The translations under genes were made by a program, and so were the position numbers. Positions 1 through 8,630 of a stretch of DNA of 49,344 bases are shown here, in pieces. Source of the DNA: Bacillus sp. SD075 (lineage in GTDB: Bacteria; Bacillota; Bacilli; Bacillales; DSM-1321); assembly GCF_017355165.1 (NCBI RefSeq), contig NZ_JADILK010000034.1:1-49344 (forward strand), given 5' to 3'. The notes below the pieces were generated by a model. That model saw only the letters and a list, made by a program, of their open reading frames with translations, had not been told where the DNA came from and searched no databases. Positions within the stretch are counted from its first letter, which is position 1; every line of letters starts with the position of its first letter.

Positions 1-2
1 GA

Positions 3-27
3 CCCGTCACGAGTGACGGGTTTTTTT
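3..27 (+). terminator. Rho-independent terminator of an upstream gene
   Basis: The arms CCCGTCAC and GTGACGGG form a tight GC-rich hairpin followed directly by a run of seven T. It most likely ends a transcript that enters from before the window, whose gene is not visible. Confidence 0.85.
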
Positions 28-268
28 ATAAAGATTAAGAAATTTTATTAAGAAGTTAATCATTTTTTAAGAAATTGTTTAGAGGGAGTTTAAGGTTAAG
101 AACTAATATATTGAAGGCGGAATAAGTAAGCAACTAAAAATAAAAGGGAGAAAAAATCCTCGTGCAACCTCAAAAAGCTTTTAGAACAAGCCATTTTGGT
201 CCATCAACATGACGGTGAAATCCTTTTGGGGCAGAAAATGTACAAACGAAAGAAAGGTAGTGCGTTTC

Positions 269-967
269 ATGTGGAGACGGCTAACGATTCTCACCGGATG
301 CCTTGTCATCCTTCAAGGTTGTGTCTTAGATGACGAAGTGGAGCTAACTAAACAAGAAAAAGAGACAGGAAAAGGAATGAATGAAATACTGATCCAAGCT
401 GTAGAACGAAAAGAAACGGAAAGAATAAGAAGTTTGATCGAGCAAGGTGCAGATATTGATACACAGGATTCGGAAGGGCGAACCGCCACTATGATTGCGA
501 CTTATAACAATGATGTAGAGACTGCAAAAATCCTTCTTGAAGAGGGTGCAGACGTCAATATTCAGGATGACATGAAAAATAGCCCCTTCTTGTATGCCGG
601 TGCTGAAGGTTATCTAGATATACTTAAACTTGCGATTGAAGCAGGTGCCGACCCTTCTATAACAAACCGTTATGGAGGAACGGCTTTAATCCCTGCTTCG
701 GAACATGGATATGTTGAGGTTATTAAAGAACTGCTTAAAACTGATATTGATGTGAATCATGTAAATGATCTCGGTTGGACAGCTTTGCTAGAAGCTATCA
801 TTTTAAATAATGGTGACGGAAAACAACAGCAAACAGTGCAATTGCTACTAGATCATGGGGCAAATATCAACATTCCTGATAATAATAAGGTGACCCCCTT
901 ACAACATGCCCGAGAGAAAGGATTCAAAGAGATTGAACAAATTTTACTATCAGCAGGAGCCAAATAA
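269..967 (+). CDS. Ankyrin-repeat lipoprotein
   Basis: Predicted exported lipoprotein of 232 residues. The reading frame is open from 209, but ATG 269 is preferred: an AAAGG-type ribosome site lies just upstream, and the protein then begins with a classic signal peptide (MWRRLTILTG...) ending in lipobox LQGC, with Cys18 as the lipidated residue. From about residue 40 to the end there are five to six ankyrin repeats, each with the GADIN/GADVN-type turn (GADIDTQD, GADVNIQD, GADPSITN, GANINIPD). Ankyrin repeats mediate protein binding; no enzymatic domain is present. Secreted ankyrin lipoproteins occur in Bacillus, but the partner is unknown. It may be co-expressed with the lipoprotein gene 77 bp downstream, as no terminator separates them. 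The class is well supported and the role is not. Confidence 0.85.
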   Translation: MWRRLTILTGCLVILQGCVLDDEVELTKQEKETGKGMNEILIQAVERKETERIRSLIEQGADIDTQDSEGRTATMIATYNNDVETAKILLEEGADVNIQDDMKNSPFLYAGAEGYLDILKLAIEAGADPSITNRYGGTALIPASEHGYVEVIKELLKTDIDVNHVNDLGWTALLEAIILNNGDGKQQQTVQLLLDHGANINIPDNNKVTPLQHAREKGFKEIEQILLSAGAK

Positions 968-1044
968 CCAGATCGCTGATGCTTCTAATCTGTAAGTCCA
1001 TTACACTACTAAATTAAATCCCAATATTATGAGGAGACGAAAAA

Positions 1045-2004
1045 ATGAACAAAAAATCAAAGGTTTCATCATCTTTACTACTGGGGCTAACATTGGCCAT
1101 AACAGGATGTAACACAAACGCATCAGACAATCAAAGTGCACAGAAGCATGAACAAATAGATAAAGAGAATAAACAAGAGAATAAGATAACCACAGGACAG
1201 GAATTGACTAAAATTCTTAGTAGCACGAATTGGCAAGGAACTAAAGTTTATGATAAGAATAATAAGGACTTAACAAAGGAGAATGCAAACTTTATTGGTC
1301 TAGCGAAATATGATGGTGAAGCATCGAGGTATGAATTTTTTGATAAAAATACCAAAAAAAGTCGGGGTGATAAAGGAACTTTCTTTATCACAAATGGGAA
1401 GATTCGAGTGTTAATTTCAGAATCATTCGGTTATCAAGCAGTTGTTGAAATAACAGAACTGAATAAGGATTTGTTTACTTATAAAAGAATGGGTAAAGAT
1501 GCAAATGGTAACGATGTGGAAGTGTTTGTTGAACATATTCCTTATACTGGAACAGAACTTTCCTTTACTGATCAAGACAAAATTTTGGAAACATACACAG
1601 GAGATGTAGTTACAGACGTTGATGGAGACAAAGTTTTATCAAGCACCCCTTGGCAAGGAACAGTGGCATTGGATGAAAAGGGGAATGATGTATCAAGCTA
1701 TAACGCAGATTATTTAGGACTGGCAAAATATGATGATATAACAAATAAGTATGAATTTTTTGATGCTAAAACCGGTGAAAGCCGTGGTGATTACGGTTAT
1801 TATGATGTTGTTCATGGAAATAAGATCAGAGCCCTTGTTTCACAAGGGGAAAATAAGTATGGTGCAGTTCTTGAACTTACAGAGCTTAATGAAAACAAAT
1901 TCACCTATAAACGAATCGGTAAAGATAAAGATGGAAAAGAAATACCGATAATAGTTGAACACATACCTTATGAAGGTGATGTGAAATTAAAATTAACTAA
2001 GTAA
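1045..2004 (+). CDS. Tandem-repeat lipoprotein, DUF4822-like
   Basis: Lipoprotein of 319 residues: signal peptide with lipobox ITGC (Cys22), a charged low-complexity linker (about 30-50), then two homologous domains of about 110 residues (about 57-170 and 197-312). Each domain starts with LSST.WQGT, contains Y.FFD..T..SRGD and ends with VEHIPY.G, so the gene arose by internal duplication. I recall this pattern as the DUF4822 family, from memory and not searched. Function is unknown. Ribosome site GAGGAG is 8 nt before ATG. A hairpin terminator follows the stop directly. The domains are clearly diverged, so the duplication is not recent. Confidence 0.8.
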   Translation: MNKKSKVSSSLLLGLTLAITGCNTNASDNQSAQKHEQIDKENKQENKITTGQELTKILSSTNWQGTKVYDKNNKDLTKENANFIGLAKYDGEASRYEFFDKNTKKSRGDKGTFFITNGKIRVLISESFGYQAVVEITELNKDLFTYKRMGKDANGNDVEVFVEHIPYTGTELSFTDQDKILETYTGDVVTDVDGDKVLSSTPWQGTVALDEKGNDVSSYNADYLGLAKYDDITNKYEFFDAKTGESRGDYGYYDVVHGNKIRALVSQGENKYGAVLELTELNENKFTYKRIGKDKDGKEIPIIVEHIPYEGDVKLKLTK

Positions 2005-2007
2005 ATG

Positions 2008-2042
2008 AAAAGGGATTGTGCATTAATAGCAAAATCCCTTTC
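2008..2042 (+). terminator. Rho-independent terminator after the DUF4822-like gene
   Basis: The arms AAAGGGATT and AATCCCTTT, reinforced by TGC/GCA inside, form a hairpin around an ATTAATA loop just after the stop codon. The 3' T tract is short. It could also act for the convergent chemoreceptor gene. Confidence 0.65.
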
Positions 2043-2074
2043 TTAATATAATAATAGAATAGTGATTCAAGATT

Positions 2075-3688
2075 TTACGCGTTAAACTGTTCAACCGATG
2101 TTTCCAGATCATTAGCAAGCTTTACCATCGAGGAGGTTGAGAAGGAGATATCCTCCATGGATTTCACTTGTTGATCGGTTGATTGTGCCACTTGCTTTGA
2201 AGTCAATGAAGTTTCCCTTGTTAACCCTGCAAAATCTTCTATCGAAGCATTGATTTCCTGGGAACTTGCTGCCATTTGCTCAGTTATGGCGGATATTTCT
2301 TGAATCTGATCACTAACATGCTCAAATGATATTATGGTCTGTTTAAAAGTTTCTCTTGTATCCAGGATAAATTTTGTCCCATCCTCTACCTCTTTAGTTC
2401 CAGTTTCCATCATTTTCACAGACTCATTTATGATGGATTTAAAATGAAGTAGGGACTTTTGTATATTGATTGCAGATTCCTTCGTGCCAACTGCCAATTT
2501 CCTTACCTCGTTCGAAACCACCGCAAATCCTTTACCCTGTTCACCGGCTCTAGCAGCCTCAATTGCCGCATTTAGTGATAGCAGGTTTGTTTGCTCGGCA
2601 ATCCCTGTAATTAAATGTACAATATTCACAATCTCATTGGCCTGTTCGTCCAATTTCTTTATTTCTGAACTTGTTTGCAGCATCACATCTTTTACTTGCA
2701 GAATTTGATTTGAGAGTTCATCTATATCTTTATTTCCAATGGACATTCTAGTTAAAACATGATTTGTCTGTTCGCTTACCTCTGAAGAAGCTTCGGCAAT
2801 TCTTTGTATCCCTATGGTCATTTCCTCGATGACCCTCGATGATTCCTCACTTCTGTGCAATTGTACTTCCGCAGCTCCAGCAACTTGCTGAATGCCTTTA
2901 ACGATATATTGTGTGGAAGTATCCATTTCTTTGATTTTGTGTTCGATATCACTTGATGACTCCAAAAGCTGGAATGATGAGCTTTTCATGGAGTTGATGA
3001 TCATAATTATATTGGTAATCATTTCTTCAAAGGATTTCATTAAAACCTTGATTTCGTCGTTTCCATTGACTTTTATGTTACTGATCAGTTTATTGGCTAT
3101 TAATAAATTTCCATTTGAGACTTCCTTTGCAGCCAAGCTGACCTTGAGAAGGGGGCTTAACTTTCTAGTCAAGAACCATATTAAGGCACCCACTACGATC
3201 GCCATTAAGATTACATTGATTAGTATAGTCAGGGGAAGGATGCCACTCAGAACCTTGCTGGCCGTAGCATCGACTTTACTGGCATCAATATCCATCCCTA
3301 GTATTCCAATGACCTTGTCATCTTTCTTTATGGGAACAAAAACGGATAAATAGTCACCATATACAGGATCATGAACGATGGAAGTAGTAGAAACCTTTCC
3401 CTTCATGACGCTTTCTACATCCTGATATGTAGTGGCGGTTGTGGGGGTTAAAATGGGAGATGCTTTTTTATCTCCCTTATCCATTCCATCTATAAGAATA
3501 TGGACTTCTTCACTACTTTCGTTAATTCCCAATGTATACACATATAATGCTCCAGTTTTTTGTCTATAATCGTCTAACTGTTCGCGTATCTCCCAATATG
3601 TAGAGGTTTCGGATTGATTAATTAAAAAATTAGCATAAGATGTTGGATTTATTCCTTTAATTTTTATCAAGTTGTTAGAGAGGCTCAT
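2075..3688 (-). CDS. Methyl-accepting chemotaxis protein lacking its first transmembrane anchor
   Basis: Chemoreceptor of 537 residues. What remains in order: a Cache-like extracellular ligand domain (about 20-140, with [10 protein letters not shown] and GILGMDID), one transmembrane segment (about 148-174), a HAMP region, and the full cytoplasmic signalling hairpin including the conserved tip ([19 protein letters not shown]) that contacts CheA and CheW. Family members normally begin with a first transmembrane helix about 30-60 residues before the Cache domain. Here an in-frame TGA lies four codons upstream of the first ATG, no ribosome site precedes that ATG, and no membrane segment is seen in the other frames just upstream. 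The gene is therefore probably 5'-truncated and non-functional, or misoriented in the membrane. The downstream frame is undamaged, so the loss may be recent. Confidence 0.8.
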   Translation of the reverse strand: MSLSNNLIKIKGINPTSYANFLINQSETSTYWEIREQLDDYRQKTGALYVYTLGINESSEEVHILIDGMDKGDKKASPILTPTTATTYQDVESVMKGKVSTTSIVHDPVYGDYLSVFVPIKKDDKVIGILGMDIDASKVDATASKVLSGILPLTILINVILMAIVVGALIWFLTRKLSPLLKVSLAAKEVSNGNLLIANKLISNIKVNGNDEIKVLMKSFEEMITNIIMIINSMKSSSFQLLESSSDIEHKIKEMDTSTQYIVKGIQQVAGAAEVQLHRSEESSRVIEEMTIGIQRIAEASSEVSEQTNHVLTRMSIGNKDIDELSNQILQVKDVMLQTSSEIKKLDEQANEIVNIVHLITGIAEQTNLLSLNAAIEAARAGEQGKGFAVVSNEVRKLAVGTKESAINIQKSLLHFKSIINESVKMMETGTKEVEDGTKFILDTRETFKQTIISFEHVSDQIQEISAITEQMAASSQEINASIEDFAGLTRETSLTSKQVAQSTDQQVKSMEDISFSTSSMVKLANDLETSVEQFNA

Positions 3689-4291
3689 TTTGAACTGATC
3701 TCAATATAAATAATGAGTTTTGATTTTTCAAATGGGAAAAAAGTATAAGTCTTTAAAAATGAAAATAATTTTTTGAAGGAAAGAGGATGGGTAACAAACG
3801 ATTATCACTTTGATGAAGCACAAGGTCAAACAAGAAAATAAATATTGGCCAAAAGCATGATGGTATTTGATATTCCGGAAAAATATTATGTATTTAATTT
3901 TTATTTCATTTAGATAAAAAGTTTCTTTCTTTTTTTCGTAGAGTAGGGTTGATAATAAAATAAACTATAATCGAAATAATGGAATTGTATTCGGATCATG
4001 TCGCCTTCCCCAAATAGTAAAGTCATTCCTAAAGAAAGATTTTTCATCAGGAAAAAATAAATTCCCGATAAAAGCTCAATAAAAAAGAGGGAGTGTGTAT
4101 TAAAGAAAACCTTATTTTATGTTTGACTTTCTATCCTATAAATATCTTAGTATAGAAAAAAATCATCCTACCCGTTCTGATTCTATAAATCCTGACTAAA
4201 AAGGATAACATCAATAAATGTTGATCCTCTAAATATTAATGAGTGGAAAATAGAGCATTTGTTAAATTGTTATAAAATTCAAAAAAATGGT
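3689..4291. other. Gene-poor AT-rich stretch with a possible coding remnant
   Basis: No intact gene was found. On the plus strand, about 3755-3841 reads in one frame as a short open tail (FLKERGWVTNDYHFDEAQG followed by a few residues and TAA) without start or ribosome site; it resembles the end of a protein but I cannot name it. The rest is AT-rich. A weak imperfect inverted repeat (AGGATAACA / TGTTGATCCT) lies near 4200-4235. The stretch borders the truncated chemoreceptor gene and may record an old deletion. Confidence 0.4.
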
Positions 4292-4321
4292 TTGACATTA
4301 GTAAAAATGGAAGCTTATAAT
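4292..4321 (+). promoter_or_regulatory. Sigma-A promoter of the TRAP/sugar-acid operon
   Basis: TTGACA (4292-4297) and TATAAT (4316-4321) are both perfect consensus hexamers, separated by 18 bp. The predicted start near 4328 gives a leader of about 260 nt before dctP. The leader carries two palindromic operators and a cre site, so this strong promoter is probably controlled by roadblock-type repression. Confidence 0.8.
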
Positions 4322-4349
4322 CAACGTAAGATTCCAAATTCAAAACTTA

Positions 4350-4366
4350 GTTTTATATTATAGAAC
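4350..4366. promoter_or_regulatory. Operator-like palindrome 1 (possible IclR-family site)
   Basis: GTTTTATATTATAGAAC is a 17-bp palindrome with one mismatch, located about 20 bp after the predicted transcription start. It nearly matches the second palindrome at 4479-4495; both fit GTTYTATWATAKAAC-type symmetry. The IclR regulator encoded inside the operon is the obvious candidate to bind it (inference). Confidence 0.65.
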
Positions 4367-4478
4367 AAATTAACCCTTCTTTTATTAGTAAAGTACCCGT
4401 TTAAAAAGTCATGAATCAACTTGTGAAACGCAACTAGAAATGAAGTGTTTTCCTTACTCCGAATAAAACTAAAACGGA

Positions 4479-4495
4479 GTTTTATAATATAAAAC
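4479..4495. promoter_or_regulatory. Operator-like palindrome 2 (possible IclR-family site)
   Basis: GTTTTATAATATAAAAC is a perfect 17-bp palindrome, centred 129 bp downstream of palindrome 1. Two similar sites in one leader suggest cooperative binding or looping by a dimeric or tetrameric repressor such as an IclR protein. Confidence 0.65.
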
Positions 4496-4550
4496 AATTT
4501 TGCTTTGGCTTATACAAGGGTGAGGAGAAATTCTTAAAATCAGTCATAAA

Positions 4551-4564
4551 TGATAGCGCTTACA
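4551..4564. promoter_or_regulatory. cre site (CcpA carbon catabolite repression)
   Basis: TGATAGCGCTTACA matches the cre consensus TGWNANCGNTNWCA at every fixed position. It lies between promoter and dctP start, overlapping the space just before the ribosome site, where CcpA would block elongation when preferred sugars are present. Confidence 0.8.
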
Positions 4565-4587
4565 AAAAACTTTTGGGAGGGTTTTTA

Positions 4588-5616
4588 TTGAAAAAAAGAA
4601 AACTTTTTGCATTCTCCACAAGCTTAACTCTTGCAATGACATTCCTTTTATCTGGATGCGGTGGGGGTGAGGGAGAAAAGACCAGTGGATCTGGAGTAGA
4701 AAAGAAAACAATTAAAGTAGCGAATTATTTTGCTGAAAATCATCCTCAAAACATTGCTTTGAAAGAAAAATTCAAAAAAATAGTAGAAAAGGAGAGTAAT
4801 GGTGAATTAGAGGTTCGGATTTATGCGAACAGTACATTAGGTGCAGAAAAAGAATTTTATGACGGAGTCAGAAACGGAACGATTGAAATGGGTGTTCCAG
4901 GGTTAATTATGCAGTCGGACATTCCGAAAATGGGTGTTCCGGAATGGCCTTTCCTATTCAGGGATTATGACCATGTAAAGAAGGTATTGAATGGACCTAT
5001 CGGAGAGGAATTGACAGAAGAACTTGATCCAAAACATGGAGTGACACCGCTCGCATGGAGTGCAAATGGATTTAGGATGTTTTCGAGTAATCGCCCAATT
5101 AAGAGTATGAAAGATTTCGATGGACTTCGACTCAGAATGCCGAACATTCCGAATTACATAAAATTAGGTGAATCATTGGGGGCAAACGTTAGTCCATTAC
5201 CCATTTCAGAAGTTTTTTCCGCACTTGAACAAAATGTAGTTGATGCTCAAGATAATCCCATTGCCACGCTGAGATCCTCGGGGTGGAATGAAGTTCAAAG
5301 TGATGTACTAGAATCCAAGCATATGTTCAGTCCAAATATTTACATTATCAATAGCAAATTCTATAAGGGTCTAACAAAGGAGCAACAAATGATCATTCAA
5401 AAAGCAGCAAAAGAGTCGGCAGCATATGAGTTTGATTTGATGGAAAAAAGTTATGAAGATGACAAAGCATTTCTTAAGGATAATGGAATCAAATTTACTA
5501 AGCCTGGAGAAGGATTCAGACAAAAAATGGTAAAAGAATCTCAACCTGTATATGATGAAGTCTTTGAGGAAAACGACTGGGCGGAGGAGCTTGTCGGAAA
5601 AATAAAAGCAGAATGA
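4588..5616 (+). CDS. dctP: TRAP transporter substrate-binding lipoprotein
   Basis: Extracytoplasmic solute receptor of a tripartite TRAP transporter, which imports organic and sugar acids using ion gradients. The chosen start is TTG 4588, 7 nt after GGGAGGG (4575-4581); an in-frame TTG at 4573 lies on the ribosome site itself. The product (about 342 residues) has a signal peptide ending in lipobox LLSGC, then the DctP fold with TLGAEKEFYDGVRNGTIEMG, the LRLRMP segment whose arginine binds substrate carboxylate in this family, and QDNP near the ligand pocket. The dctQ and dctM partners follow directly. The neighbouring genes point to a sugar acid such as an aldonate, aldarate or uronate as ligand (inference). 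Confidence 0.92.
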   Translation: MKKRKLFAFSTSLTLAMTFLLSGCGGGEGEKTSGSGVEKKTIKVANYFAENHPQNIALKEKFKKIVEKESNGELEVRIYANSTLGAEKEFYDGVRNGTIEMGVPGLIMQSDIPKMGVPEWPFLFRDYDHVKKVLNGPIGEELTEELDPKHGVTPLAWSANGFRMFSSNRPIKSMKDFDGLRLRMPNIPNYIKLGESLGANVSPLPISEVFSALEQNVVDAQDNPIATLRSSGWNEVQSDVLESKHMFSPNIYIINSKFYKGLTKEQQMIIQKAAKESAAYEFDLMEKSYEDDKAFLKDNGIKFTKPGEGFRQKMVKESQPVYDEVFEENDWAEELVGKIKAE

Positions 5617-5652
5617 AGCAAGCTCTTTAGATAGGAAGGGGGAGATGTATAG

Positions 5653-6225
5653 GTGAATAAAATTTCCAGAACCTTAGAAAATTCGTTGTACATTATTATG
5701 GCAGCTGCGTTAGCAATTATGGTTGTTCTTGTGTTTGGCAATGTAGTTCTTCGTTATTTCTTTAATTCAGGAATTACTTGGTCAGAAGAAATGTCAAGGT
5801 ATCTCTTTATTTGGTTGACGTTCCTTGGCGCTATCGGAGCTTTCAAAAACAAAGAACACTTAGGTGTCGACATGGTCATCAAACGGCTTCCGAATAAGAT
5901 GAAAAAAGTGGTTCTTGTTATTAGTGATTTGATGATGTTATTCGTTCTTCTTCTGATCCTCGATGGCAGCTGGAAAATGACATTGATAAACATTGATAGT
6001 TCTGCACCAGCTACTGGCATGCCACTGGCATTTGTATATGGGACAGGTATTCTTGTGAGTGTTTCAATGGGCAGCATGATCATTTTCAATTTGTATCGGA
6101 TTTTCTTCAATAAAATTGATGACGAAGAATTGGTGATGATAAGTGAGTCAGAAGAGCTAATTTCTCTCCATAATGATGAATTTGCTTCAGATATTGGGAT
6201 CGGCAAGGAGGAGAAACAGGGATGA
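5653..6225 (+). CDS. dctQ: TRAP transporter small permease
   Basis: Four-helix small membrane subunit (190 residues) of the TRAP transporter. It starts at GTG 5653, after GGAAGGGGGAG. It carries the family hallmark SGITWSEEMSRYLFIWLTFLGA (about residues 36-57) and KNKEHLGVD in the second loop. Hydrophobic segments lie at about 12-33, 45-62, 84-105 and 123-147. A charged, acidic C-terminal tail of about 40 residues (from 150) is longer than usual. The stop overlaps the dctM start by 4 nt (ATGA), indicating translational coupling with the large permease. Confidence 0.92.
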   Translation: MNKISRTLENSLYIIMAAALAIMVVLVFGNVVLRYFFNSGITWSEEMSRYLFIWLTFLGAIGAFKNKEHLGVDMVIKRLPNKMKKVVLVISDLMMLFVLLLILDGSWKMTLINIDSSAPATGMPLAFVYGTGILVSVSMGSMIIFNLYRIFFNKIDDEELVMISESEELISLHNDEFASDIGIGKEEKQG

Positions 6226-7499
6226 TAGGTGTATTTGTCGGATCATTATTGGGAGCCATGGGACTTGGGATACCTATTGCCTTTGCCTTACTTGTGAGTA
6301 GCGTAGTGTTAATGTTTTTCCTTGGTATTTTTGATAGTCAAATTATCGCACAAAATCTAATCAGTGGCGCGGATAACTTTCCTCTAATGGCCATACCGTT
6401 TTTTATGCTGGCAGGAGAGGCGATGAATCGGGGCGGTTTATCACGGCGCATCGTTGAGATGGCAATGAATATGGTTGGACACATCAAGGGAGGCCTTGGG
6501 TATGTTGCGATCATCGCGAGTGTGTTGTTTGCGAGTTTATCAGGATCTGCCGTTGCTGATACGGCAGCGCTGGGGGCTATATTAATTCCAATGATGGTGA
6601 AGTCTGGTTATGATGTGAACCGGTCAAGTGGGTTGATTGCAGCCGGTGGGATCATTGCTCCGATCATTCCGCCAAGTATTGGCTTTATCATCTTCGGTGT
6701 CGCGAGTGGTGTGTCCATTACAAAGCTGTTTATGGCAGGAATCGTTCCAGGTATATTACTAGCGGTTGGACTTACGGTTACCTGGTCCATTGTTGCACGA
6801 AAAGATAAAGTCGCCGTTAACCCTCGAGCTTCAGCAAAAGAAATACTTACTTCTCTTCGTCAAGGCATTTGGGCTTTATTCCTGCCCGTCATTATCATTG
6901 GTGGATTGAAATTCGGTTTATTCACACCAACTGAAGCGGCAGTGGTGGCTGCAGTCTATGCAATATTTGTCGGTCTTGTAATCTATCGTGAAATGAAAGT
7001 GAAAGATTTGTATGAGGTCTTTGTTCATGCAGGAAAGATGACGAGTGTTGTCATGTTTCTGGTCGCTGCAGCACTCGTATCATCCTGGCTGATAACTGTA
7101 GCCGATTTACCTGGTCAGGTAATTGGGTTGCTGGAACCATTTATGGATCATCCATTCCTTCTATTAATAATGATTAATTTATTGGTCATCGTAGTTGGAA
7201 CCGCTATGGATATGACACCGACAATCCTTATTCTAACACCTGTTTTGATGCCATTGGTGGTCGCTGCAGGTATTGATCCAGTTTACTTTGGTGTCCTGTT
7301 TATCCTGAATAACGCCATCGGTTTACTTACGCCACCGGTTGGAACCGTGTTAAATGTCATGTGCGGCATAAGTAAGATCAGTATGGAAGAAATCATGAAG
7401 GGAATTTGGCCCTTCTTGCTCGTGGAAGTGATTGTTTTGATCTTGTTGATTTTGTTTCCTTCCTTAGTGCTGGTTCCTCTAGAATGGTTTACCTCCTAA
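6222..7499 (+). CDS. dctM: TRAP transporter large permease
   Basis: Large, elevator-type permease subunit (425 residues, about 12 transmembrane segments). Typical DctM features are IPFFMLAGEAMNRGG, the SGSAVADTAALGAILIPMM region, GIIAPIIPPSI and the C-terminal GLLTPPVGTVLNVM. Length is normal for the family. The start overlaps dctQ by 4 nt and has an AAGGAGGAG ribosome site. With DctP and DctQ it forms a complete sodium-driven importer in the cytoplasmic membrane. Confidence 0.93.
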   Translation: MIGVFVGSLLGAMGLGIPIAFALLVSSVVLMFFLGIFDSQIIAQNLISGADNFPLMAIPFFMLAGEAMNRGGLSRRIVEMAMNMVGHIKGGLGYVAIIASVLFASLSGSAVADTAALGAILIPMMVKSGYDVNRSSGLIAAGGIIAPIIPPSIGFIIFGVASGVSITKLFMAGIVPGILLAVGLTVTWSIVARKDKVAVNPRASAKEILTSLRQGIWALFLPVIIIGGLKFGLFTPTEAAVVAAVYAIFVGLVIYREMKVKDLYEVFVHAGKMTSVVMFLVAAALVSSWLITVADLPGQVIGLLEPFMDHPFLLLIMINLLVIVVGTAMDMTPTILILTPVLMPLVVAAGIDPVYFGVLFILNNAIGLLTPPVGTVLNVMCGISKISMEEIMKGIWPFLLVEVIVLILLILFPSLVLVPLEWFTS

Positions 7500-7565
7500 C
7501 GGAATTAAACAAGTAATTGGGTCTGTATGTTGATATTCAACTAATTTTATAGGGGGAAAATGAAA

Positions 7566-8606
7566 ATGAATAAATTGTTCAAACGTTTGGCGGTTGGAGT
7601 TTTCCTTCCTTCAGTACTGCTATTAAGTGCTTGCGGAAGCGGACAAAATGAAAGCGCTACAGCTGACGGTATACAGGAAAGAACAATCAAAGCAGGAATC
7701 GGAAATAGTAAAATGCACCCACAAGGGCAGGGGATGGAAAAATTTAAAGAACTGCTTGAAGAAAAAAGCGGCGGGAAAATGAAAGTCAAAAACTTCTTTG
7801 ATGCCACTCTTGGAGATGATCAGAAAATGACAGAAGCACTTCAAGGCGGTTTACAGGAAGTAACAGTGCCTTCAACATCTCCACTTGTTGGTATGATTAA
7901 GGAATTTGGAATTTATGACTTCCCATTTGTCTTTAATAATGAAGAGGAAGCTTATACCGTACTTGATGGTGCAGTAGGCAAAAAACTTTTGGATAAATTA
8001 CCGGAACATGATCTGATAGGTTTGGGATACTGGGAAAACGGCTTCCGAAACTTAACCAATAGTAAACATCCGGTTAAAACGGCTGAAGATTTCAAAGGTC
8101 TTAAACTTCGTACCATGCAAAATGAAGTGCATTTAGATGCATTTTCAAAGTTAGGGGCCAACCCATCGCCTATGGCCTTCTCTGAAGTATTTACTGCGTT
8201 GGAAACCGGCACTGTTGATGGGCAGGAGAACCCACTCGCAACCATTCAAACGCAAAAATATAATGAAGTGCAAGACTACTTAAGTCTTACAAATCATGTT
8301 TATACTCCATTTGTATTCCTTGTAAGTAAAAAGTTCTGGGATGGCCTATCAGAACAAGAGCAAAAAATCATGAGCGAGGCCGCACAAGAGGCTGGGAAGT
8401 ATCAACGGGAAGTTAACCAAAAAGAAAATGAAAAAGCACTTAAGTATCTAAAAGAAGAAGGAATGAAAATCAATGAAGTAAAGCTGGAAGAAACGGAAAA
8501 AATGAAGAAAGTCATCCAACCAGTGACGGACGAATATGCTCAGAAATTTGGTCAGGATCTAGTAAAAGAAATGATGAGCGAAGTTGAAAAAGTACGCGGT
8601 AAATAA
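7566..8606 (+). CDS. dctP: Second TRAP substrate-binding lipoprotein
   Basis: A second DctP-type receptor (346 residues) downstream of the same DctQM pair. Start ATG 7566 lies 9 nt after AGGGGG; ATG 7560 is in frame but only 3 nt from it. Signal peptide with lipobox LLSAC, then the DctP fold: ATLGDDQKMTEALQGG, LKLRTMQN with the conserved arginine, and GQENPLATIQT in the pocket. It shares the fold with the first DctP but is clearly diverged, so it probably delivers a different but related sugar acid to the same permease (inference). A duplication with no new specificity is possible. Confidence 0.9.
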   Translation: MNKLFKRLAVGVFLPSVLLLSACGSGQNESATADGIQERTIKAGIGNSKMHPQGQGMEKFKELLEEKSGGKMKVKNFFDATLGDDQKMTEALQGGLQEVTVPSTSPLVGMIKEFGIYDFPFVFNNEEEAYTVLDGAVGKKLLDKLPEHDLIGLGYWENGFRNLTNSKHPVKTAEDFKGLKLRTMQNEVHLDAFSKLGANPSPMAFSEVFTALETGTVDGQENPLATIQTQKYNEVQDYLSLTNHVYTPFVFLVSKKFWDGLSEQEQKIMSEAAQEAGKYQREVNQKENEKALKYLKEEGMKINEVKLEETEKMKKVIQPVTDEYAQKFGQDLVKEMMSEVEKVRGK

Positions 8607-8630
8607 TCCAGACTGTTTGGAGGATAGAAA

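Noticed and set aside
209..268. Longer start for the ankyrin gene at ATG 209
   Set aside because: No ribosome site before it, and it would place 20 charged residues in front of a good lipoprotein signal peptide.
4121..4150. Alternative promoter with TTGACT in the gene-poor region
   Set aside because: No -10 hexamer at acceptable spacing; the promoter at 4292-4321 is far better.
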